Assembly: GCA_037577475.1 (NCBI GenBank) | Contig: CM075197.1 | Location: 27,294,650-27,358,649, forward strand | Source of the DNA: Chaunax sp. Z400 | Lineage: Eukaryota > Chordata > Actinopteri > Lophiiformes > Chaunacidae | Direction of reading: 5' to 3' | DNA: 64,000 nucleotides | Shown here: positions 58,601 to 64,000 of the stretch, piece by piece | How positions within the stretch are numbered: position 1 is the first letter of the stretch | Layout: each line of letters starts with the position of its first letter | Notes under the pieces: model-generated | What the model was told of the DNA's origin: nothing | Database searches by the model: none | The model's input: only the letters and a program-made list of their open reading frames with translations | Made by a program: the position numbers and the translations under genes

Positions 58601-61022
58601 CAGGCTGGAGAAGTATCTCTCTCTCAGGTTGTGGAGGACGGAGGCCTCGTTGAGGAAGGTGAGGGCAGCCATGTCCTCCACCTTGCTGAATTTGGGCGGG
58701 TTCATCTTCTGGATGTCGTCTTTGTTCACGGTCACCTTGTGACCGTTGGAGAGCTCCACCAGCACCTGCAGCCAAACATCAACTCATACATGAACCTCTG
58801 TGTCGTCTTTCCATCAGGACTTCACGTACAAATAATAACAAAATAATGTAATATATGTATTGATATAAAGCAGCTCTGCGATGGATCCCCTTTTAATTTA
58901 ATTTAATTTAATTGGCTCACTATTACATTTTGGTGTGGATCAGATTCAGGATGGTTATTATAGCTTACATTTTCCCCAATAACATAAAAACCATTTCAAC
59001 AAATGTCCAGATATTCCTCTCCTAATCAATACATTTTGGTACTTTCTATATGTTATAACGATCATATCAATAACTTCACATGCTAAAACTTGACATTTCT
59101 TTATGTTTCAACTGCATGTTGCATCAATGCTGTGCTAAAGGTTTGGTGAAGTTTAGGCAAAAAAACATTTGGTTATTCTCAGCAAATTGTTCTGTATTTG
59201 CCAAGATTTAAATTTTTTTAAATTTTTATTTACTAGTTTTTTTAATCTCGCCTATTTATTTCCAGATTGAACTAATTTATTTCAGTTTTCTTGACAGGTA
59301 AAATCATCTCGCTGCACGAACAGTTCGTTTCACGAGTATAAAGACATTTTCTCCTCAGATTCACTGTTTATTTCTTTATTTTAGCTGCTATTTTTTGCAG
59401 TGTAGTTGGGGAAAAAAAATCCTGTTTGGGGTTAAAACATCTGGTTTAATCGACACAGATAAAATTTTACACTCTGGTCACAGAGAAAGGAGATTAAAAC
59501 TGTCCTGGAATCATTTTAACGGAGATAATTTTATGTGGTTTGATGAAAGTGGTCATGTGACAGTGATGACATCATCAAGTTGTACATTACCTGGTCTCCC
59601 TTCTCCTCCTTTATGCTGGCCGGTTCGAAGCCGTCCCTCTCTGACGCCACCCACACCATTTTCTTGGCCGCCCAATCAGCTTGCCCCACCCCGCTGTTTT
59701 GAAAGTCATTTTCCAGGAAGAGGTACTTGCTGTCGTCAGCGGACGCGTCGGCCATGTTTGATTTATCAACGTTAGCGGTCGATTCAGGCGTGCAGCAGGC
59801 GGAGTCGATCGCTGGTCGTTCAGAGGCGGTCGAGCCCACGTCTGGGTCGTCTCTGGGGACTGGTTCAGCCTCTGGGGGGTCGATGGGAGTCGGGTTGACC
59901 TCTGACCTCGCTTTGACCTCTGGTCTGTTGACAGATAGCAAAAGGAGCTAAAACAGTGAGGCCTACATTAATGAGGGTCAGGATGAGGGATGTCACAATC
60001 ATGACCATTAAATATCATAGAAATAATTGTGACTCATGATTTTAATTTGTGATTAATTCGGGATGGTGGATTTTTAGATTTGTGCTTTCAGTGTTTGTTT
60101 GTTTTTTGCTTCAATTTCAATAAATCGTCTTCTTATTTTAGTCAAATTTTTTATTTGTCTTTGAACCAAAATGTTCCACGTTTGACACAGAAAAGTTTAG
60201 CACCTCGAGACATATAGCTGTGGCGCTAAATGCTAATTTAATTCTCCACTCATAGATTATGGAATACCAACCAGATGACACCATTCAGAGGTGGAAGTAA
60301 GAAAGTACAAATACTTTACTTTCCTTGAGTATTTATTTTTTACTTTTACTCCAAAATATCTGTACTTTCACGTCCTTATATCTTTAAAACAGGCTTGTTT
60401 ATATAATTATTTAGTTACTAATATTTTTATGTATTTATGTGCATGTAAAAAATAAAATCATATTTGTGAATTGATAAAAATAAACTTTGCATTTGTCTGT
60501 TATGTTTCTGGATTCCGACTTCAGGTGACGTTTGTGTGAATTTTGCCAGTTGGGAACTTATTTTTCTGATTTCTCTGACACCACATGAATGCACCAATCA
60601 AATTGTGTTGATATATTAATTTTGATCATATATCAGCCTGGATTAATCCTCTGTGCTGCCTGGTTGATCAGGTTTGCTGGAAGAAAACATTTGAATTCAA
60701 CTTTAAACCATTTTGGATGCGAAGAAGAAACAAACACATTTACTGTAGATTTAAGTTATTATGCAGATATTAGCTCATTAAAACACTGCTGCCTTTATCC
60801 GAGCATCACATCCCGTTTCAGTCAGACCACTGCTGATATCAGCCTCTACATTTGCCTAACTTCACACTGAGCTACTTACTCACTGATCCTGGTCTCTGCC
60901 TCTCCGTCCAGGTCACACGGCTGCTTTGACCTCTCATTGAACAGCAGGCAATAAAACATGAAAAGCAGCACACAGATAACCCCGATACTCAAACCAGTGA
61001 GCTGCCATGCTGGAATGCCCAT
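37413..61022 (-). CDS. myh11: Smooth-muscle-type myosin II heavy chain with predicted N-terminal membrane anchor
   Basis: Forty-two coding exons join in phase to give 2,102 aa (2,110 with a cassette microexon). Order: hydrophobic leader and linker (1-104), SH3-like N domain and motor, two IQ motifs, long coiled-coil rod, and an unusual non-helical tail. The motor is intact: P-loop GESGAGKT, switch I NDNSSRFGKF, switch II DIAGFEIFE, and the SH1/SH2 helix CNGVLEGIRICRQGF. From the usual start (59755) onward it is 1,998 aa, close to human MYH11 (1,972). MYH11 is favoured over MYH9/10/14 by an SM-B-like loop-1 cassette exon, by MYH11-like sequence such as SELEVRMKKEEK, and by nde1 and mpv17l next door. 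It polymerises into bipolar filaments and pulls actin in smooth muscle. Whether it is the 'a' or 'b' fish copy cannot be told. All introns are GT-AG except one predicted GC-AG (43416-43876). Confidence 0.93.
43416..43876 (-). other. myh11: Predicted GC-AG intron in the rod region
   Basis: The upstream exon ends ...VSKTT, with the intron starting gcgagt (43876 downward) and ending ctcctccag. Using this GC donor keeps phase 0 and makes the number of residues to the next conserved block (LLNEAEG) equal to that in human MYH11. The nearest GT downstream (gtcatt) breaks frame. The intron contains a degenerate AT-rich repeat. Confidence 0.65.
43540..43800. repeat. Degenerate AT-rich tandem repeat in myh11 intron
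   Basis: About 20 imperfect copies of a tctgttaattat-like 12-13 bp unit with ttgttgatttt variants, inside the predicted GC-AG intron. Confidence 0.8.
47946..48250. repeat. Four-copy tandem repeat in myh11 intron
   Basis: Copies of about 76-91 bp start at 47946, 48037, about 48113 and 48197. They share cagcccaaatcacagct, gttagcat, 'aaagctacaataacatg' and an 'atatttaagt' end. The copies are diverged, so the duplication is not recent. Confidence 0.85.
52645..52668 (-). other. myh11: Loop-1 cassette microexon (SM-B type)
   Basis: Twenty-four nucleotides encode QQTGSLAY between a cag acceptor and a GTGAGT donor. It lies exactly between the exon ending KGKKEVNP and the exon starting GELEKQLL, the loop-1 (25/50K junction) position. 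Mammalian MYH11 has there a seven-residue SM-B insert that speeds ADP release. The acceptor is a cagcagcag run, so use of the next AG would give a seven-residue form. Length divisible by three means either choice keeps frame. Confidence 0.85.
52938..54451. mobile_element. 1.5-kb teleost dispersed element of unknown class
   Basis: Flanked by direct repeats ATAATTAAA (52938-52946 and 54443-54451), a candidate target-site duplication, though AT-rich. It begins gctgcaagcagc...ggccctcgcac and ends ggtcctcgcatgc...caggccctaata. Internally it repeats a block containing ggtggcgct (53048, 53485, 53787), preceded or followed by a 'tcagggc.ggactctta' phrase, and gggggcgct (53169, 54241). No transposase or reverse-transcriptase frame is visible. 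I recognise the type as abundant in teleosts. It sits in the intron upstream of the loop-1 microexon. Confidence 0.75.
55855..55965. repeat. Dispersed repeat fragment in myh11 intron
   Basis: It contains 'ctttatttggacaggacagc', 'agcaaagggtcacagactgg' and 'gaatcaaaccagg', matching the end of a common percomorph repeat with a tRNA-like gattcgaaccc phrase. Non-coding. Confidence 0.5.
57440..57960. repeat. Diverged dispersed teleost repeat in myh11 intron
   Basis: Phrases such as 'ttggtgtggatccaaataaa', 'ccttggtggagagatacact' and 'cagcagtttttgtgtaatcc' mark it. The first two recur at 63140-63400 and the last at 61985-62015, so it is a family with several copies in this window. Confidence 0.5.
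59756..59924 (-). other. myh11: Proline/acid-rich linker upstream of the usual myosin start
   Basis: Fifty-six open codons between the acceptor (ctgtcaacag|ACC) and the canonical MADASADDSKYLF start. Rich in P, E, D, S and T (for example PIDPPEAEPVPRDDPD), with no predicted fold. In most class II myosins this stretch is 5' UTR; here it is open, in frame and begins at a splice acceptor. Confidence 0.7.
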
Positions 61023-61050
61023 GTTTGGCTAACCCTTTGCTCCTGGTAGC
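60880..61050 (-). other. myh11: Leader exon encoding a membrane-anchor segment
   Basis: The coding part, 61022-60880, gives 47 codons plus two bases. Residues 5-28 (AWQLTGLSIGVICVLLFMFYCLLF) contain about 24 mostly hydrophobic positions with no charge, written here only as positions; the following NERSK is basic. The short uncharged N side and basic C side predict N-out/C-in insertion with the motor in the cytosol. The ATG has A at -3 and G at +4. The donor is GA|GTAAGT. The acceptor before the ATG is a duplicated gctaccag. The two spare bases GA join the A at 59924 to make GAA, in frame with the motor. Confidence 0.75.
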
Positions 61051-61095
61051 CTGGTAGCCCAAAAGAGGGATGCTAAGCTCTTAGCAGGCACGCTA

Positions 61096-61105
61096 CCTTA
61101 TAAGG
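61096..61105. promoter_or_regulatory. myh11: Perfect CArG box (SRF site)
   Basis: CCTTATAAGG fits the SRF consensus CC(A/T)6GG exactly and is palindromic. It lies 74 bp upstream of the leader-exon ATG. A near match, CCAAAATGG (one A/T short), lies about 37 bp further upstream at 61142-61150. SRF/myocardin CArG boxes control smooth-muscle genes. The TTATAA core could instead act as a TATA box for a transcript starting within the leader exon. Confidence 0.6.
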
Positions 61106-61502
61106 TGCAACTCCTGTGTCCAGCCAAGCTTACCGTTTACACCAAAATGGTGACATGTCACAAGGTGCGTCCATGTGTGGCCGTCAGCAAACAGAGCGGC
61201 CATGTGAGCACAAATGAATAAAAAGTGACATGTTTACTAATAAAAAAGTGAATTTAAGTCACAAACAGGAACATTTTAACAATTAAAATACCAACATGGA
61301 GCTTTTGAAACGCTCTGACAGAACGTCCAACATAACGCAGCAGGCTGTTGGTTTTCAGTTTTCATCAAGAAATTCTCGTATCCAATTAATACTTTGAACA
61401 GAAAATACTAATATATGTATTTTATAGTGACATTACCTTTACAGTATATTAAATATGTGACTAATAGAACAGATTCCCTCTAAAATAAAACTTCATACTC
61501 AC

Positions 61503-61617
61503 TGTGCAGTGCTTCAGGATGGAGGCTCAACTCCAGGGAGATGAGAATATCATGTAGGTAAATGCAGTAGTGATGATGATGATGATGATGATGTCCTTCC
61601 TCCTCCAGTATTTAAAC
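61503..61617 (-). promoter_or_regulatory. myh11: Candidate myh11 promoter and non-coding exon 1
   Basis: On the minus strand, a TATA-like gtttaaatac (61608-61617) precedes an ATC-repeat leader and a strong donor CACA|GTGAGT at 61503/61502, giving a non-coding exon of about 80 nt. It contains an eight-codon upstream ORF starting at 61553. The downstream acceptor is the gctaccag just before the leader ATG. An inverted CCAAT element is near 61703. Inferred from motifs only. Confidence 0.45.
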
Positions 61618-61796
61618 TGGCCCGCGACACCTGGGGGTGGAGCAGCAGCGGGAAACGCCTCCTTTCCAAAGTTGGCAGTGGCCACGAGCGACTTCCATCC
61701 AGCCAATCAGAGCCTGGTTCAAACACGTGCAATTTGTCAAAGAGGGAATCACATTGTTGACAGGATGGGCTTCAAAAACGAAACTGCATCCAAGCT

Positions 61797-61810
61797 GTTG
61801 CCATGGAAAT
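61797..61810 (+). promoter_or_regulatory. hoatz: RFX X-box-like site upstream of hoatz
   Basis: gttgccatggaaat matches 13 of 14 positions of the X-box form GTHNYYATRRNAAC, bound by RFX factors at ciliary genes. It lies 380 bp upstream of the hoatz start in the divergent intergenic region. A second 13/14 match, gtttccatggagac (62184-62197), overlaps the start codon. Confidence 0.5.
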
Positions 61811-62011
61811 GTAAAAAAACTAAATTCTAATTCGAAAAGGCATCACTCCAGCATGTGGTTGATGTGAATGGAGTTTGTTGAAGATATGTAATGATTTTAA
61901 AGTCCTGTTCTGGACACTCAATGTTTTTTTTACTGAATGAGATTAAATCCAGAAAGTTATATGGAAGTTATATGCTAATCTGTCCAGTTTTTTTGTGTAG
62001 ACCAATCCTGC

Positions 62012-62092
62012 TAACAAACAAACAAACAAACAAACAAACAAACAAACAAACAAACAAACAAACAAACAAACAAACAAACAAACAAACAAACA
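62012..62092 (+). repeat. (AAAC)n microsatellite grown from a repeat tail
   Basis: About 20 uninterrupted AAAC units directly after 'tttttgtgtagaccaatcctgct', the 3' phrase of the dispersed repeat family also seen at 57440-57960. It lies about 100 bp before the hoatz start, probably in its promoter or 5' UTR. Confidence 0.9.
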
Positions 62093-62188
62093 AGCCAGAA
62101 CTTTATCCTCCTTCAATCTATCTTCCTCCGTTTTGCGCGGAAGGTCTGAGTCTTGTCCAAACTGGCTTCCCGTAGTAGGCTCGTTTCC

Positions 62189-62701
62189 ATGGAGACCCCG
62201 TTAAACAGCGGACTAAACGTGATTTCTGGTGTTGTTTCCGGTCCCAAAAGTAAAATGTCTCAGTCTCCGGACCAAGCCGACCTCTATAACTTCTTCACCG
62301 TGTTCGACGGCTCCTCTCCGGACGATGTGTCCCACGCCCGGCAGCTGTGGAGCTCCATGTCCCTCCTGCCGCCGCAGGAGTCCCGGCTGGTGTCGGCAGA
62401 CATCCGTCAGAGACTGCCGGTGTTCCGGCCGCAGCGCGGCAGCACCGCCGCTGCTCCCGCTCCGGATCCGCCGAGCGTCCCCTCTCTCCTGCAGAGACAG
62501 GAGGAGAGGCAGCGGTATGAGGCCATGGGCGACCAGAGGAGGGAGATCCTGGCTCTCCTGAGGAGGCAGAGGGAGCAGAGGATCCAGAGGGAGCTGATCT
62601 CTGTGGCCTTCAAACCGAAGGTGAAGATCGGTATAGAGAAAAACCTGCAGAACCCTTCAGACTCTGAGATGGACAAGGAGCTGGTCCAACAGCTGCAGTA
62701 G
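62189..62701 (+). CDS. hoatz: Cilia- and flagella-associated protein HOATZ (C11orf88 family)
   Basis: One uninterrupted frame of 170 aa. It matches the HOATZ family along its length: an N-terminal 'ARQLWSSMSLLPPQESRLV' block, a QRLPVFRP motif, an Arg/Gln/Glu-rich helix, and the conserved ILALLRRQREQRIQRELIS followed by KPKVK. HOATZ is needed for motile cilia and flagella in mammals; its biochemical role is unknown. I chose the ATG at 62189 (good context, GG after, METPLNSG like the human METG) over 62255 (MSQSPDQ) or the in-frame 62153. It is divergent from myh11 with about 0.6 kb between. It is intronless here, whereas I recall the mammalian gene as multi-exonic, so a retained retrocopy is possible. 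An AATAAA lies at 62893-62898. Confidence 0.85.
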   Translation: METPLNSGLNVISGVVSGPKSKMSQSPDQADLYNFFTVFDGSSPDDVSHARQLWSSMSLLPPQESRLVSADIRQRLPVFRPQRGSTAAAPAPDPPSVPSLLQRQEERQRYEAMGDQRREILALLRRQREQRIQRELISVAFKPKVKIGIEKNLQNPSDSEMDKELVQQLQ

Positions 62702-64000
62702 AGACCTTTAAAACAGGATGTATGGAGGAACAAATATGGCAAAATTAAAAATCAGTCTAGAACTGTTAGATTACAAAACACCTGAAAAGTTACTTATGCT
62801 GTGTTCAGGACACACCGGAAACTGGGAAAATACACTCAGACCCGAACAAAATGATTTGAACTCATGGTCAGGTTGGATTTTTCTGCTGAAAAAAATAAAA
62901 ACAAAAATAGGAATTCATTACCACGATTTACCCGACTTATAATCACATGCATCTTCCATTACAACTGCTAAGACAGTAATATTGATCATATTAATAATGA
63001 ATAATGAGTGTTTTAATAACACAGACATAGACACACCGAGGTTGACGTGAAAAACAATAAGGAGGCAATAAACATGACTCAGATAGGATCATTCTTCACT
63101 AAAGTAAAATAGAAATACATTCATCTGAGACATTTCTCTTCAGCATTTCTTTTTCTAGACGGTTTTGATAGATTTTAATAAAAGTTGGTGGAAGAGTGGT
63201 GCATGTGCCAAAAATGGAGTGAATTTTTGAGTAGATCTGGATAAAGATGTGGATCCCTGAGTTTAAAAAAAATTAAAACCCTAACGACAAACATTTTGAC
63301 ATGTTTTTTTTGGTTTATTAAGTTTTCATTTAATTCAAAGGGACGGTTTGGGCCTTGGTGGAGGAATACACTCTACTGGGAACCATTCCAGTTATCTATA
63401 GGTTTTGGGATGTGGGTCAGACCCCATAAGACACCTGCAGACATCACCCTGGGCTCTGGAACCATTTGATGGACACATTCTCAGGACAAAAACAAATAAT
63501 AGACAGCTGACAGAGAGAATGGTTTGAGTCCATCCCAGCAGGAACTGGTCACCAGTCCACCACAGAGGCCATACACAGCAGTTAGTCTCAAACACTGTTA
63601 CATAACGTGAAGTGAAGTCTGTGTGGATATTCAAATTCCACTGATCCAGAAGTCCCAACCATAACAGGATAAGAGGAAGCAGACGACTGTTGACTTTAGC
63701 TAATTTGGTTAAAGTTTTCAAAGCACAAAGAGAGCACAGAAGCCTGTAAACGCTCTGTAACCTCTCAGAAGTAAGCGTAGGCTCATACGCCCTAAAGTAG
63801 ATTTAAAGAGATCCTCCATCTTCAGTCTATCCTGACTGTCAACAATCCAACAATCCAACAATCTCTGCAGGCTTTACCAAGTTTATAGTTTCCTCTCAGC
63901 TGAAGAATAATGTGATTAGCTTCAAACAGGCTATATTTAGCCATATTATGACAAACTGAGTCGCTTTTCTTTCTTCATGATGGTGAAAGTTTTTAGATCC
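62702..64000. other. Right flank without a recognised gene
   Basis: It includes the hoatz 3' UTR, then a diverged dispersed repeat at about 63140-63400 ('ccttggtggaggaatacact', 'gtagatctggataaagatgt'). The minus frame at 63392-63721 shows no family resemblance. Confidence 0.5.

Larger units (their letters stand above)
47534..61022 (-). other. myh11: Exon map of the myosin head and neck
   Basis: Transcript order: 61022-60880 (leader), 59924-59591 (linker plus N-terminal domain), 58765-58595, 56498-56342, 55397-55370 (28 nt, DREDQSILC), 54896-54797 (P-loop), optional 52668-52645, 52219-52127 (switch I), 52025-51962, 51871-51773, 51615-51472, 51049-50954, 50875-50757, 50611-50459 (switch II), 50373-50200, 50099-49926, 49484-49370, 49264-49071 (loop 2, actin interface), 48909-48788 (SH1/SH2), 48374-48305, 47877-47717 (converter and first IQ), 47642-47534 (second IQ, WQWWRLFTK). 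Phases agree at every join and no internal stop is present. Loop 2 is short and lysine-poor (PTSTKSKKGMF). Confidence 0.88.

Overview
The window is nuclear DNA from a ray-finned fish, most likely a percomorph teleost. It has split genes with GT-AG introns, long (CA)n/(TG)n arrays, teleost-type dispersed repeats and a dead Tc1 element. It holds five recognisable protein genes. I rebuilt each multi-exon gene by hand by requiring splice sites and reading-frame phase to agree at every junction.

Layout, left to right: 1-6.4 kb is gene-free and repeat-bearing. At 6.4-12.5 kb crlf3 (minus, 8 coding exons, 441 aa) has a first intron filled with dinucleotide repeats. At 12.5-18.2 kb there is no coding gene, but there is a promoter-like patch near 16 kb that could be a non-coding first exon of crlf3. 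At 18.2-20.4 kb lies mpv17l (plus, 4 exons, 207 aa), followed by a Tc1-derived element. At 25.3-35.1 kb lies nde1 (plus, 8 coding exons, 387 aa) with a 30-bp coding tandem repeat. At 37.4-61.6 kb lies a smooth-muscle-type myosin II heavy chain, myh11 (minus, 42 constitutive coding exons plus one cassette microexon). At 62.2-62.7 kb lies hoatz (plus, one exon, 170 aa), divergent from the myosin.

The mpv17l-nde1-myh11 cluster matches the neighbourhood of these genes on human chromosome 16p13. That supports calling the myosin MYH11 rather than MYH9/10/14. A cassette exon at the loop-1 position of the motor, equivalent to the mammalian SM-B insert, points the same way.

The most unusual feature is the 5' end of the myosin gene. 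An exon at 60880-61022 begins with a well-placed ATG and encodes a single hydrophobic segment of about 24 residues. It joins in perfect phase, through consensus splice sites, to the first motor exon, which is itself open for 56 codons upstream of the usual start. The predicted product is a complete class II myosin with a 104-residue extension carrying an N-terminal membrane anchor. A perfect CArG box lies 74 bp upstream of that ATG. I know of no described membrane-anchored smooth-muscle myosin II, so this is the main lead; it rests on sequence only and needs transcript evidence.

The genes do not form one pathway. myh11 is contractile, nde1 acts with LIS1 and dynein, mpv17l is an organelle membrane protein, crlf3 is an orphan cytokine-receptor-like protein and hoatz is ciliary. 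The myh11/hoatz intergenic region of about 0.6 kb carries two RFX X-box-like sites that fit ciliary control of hoatz.
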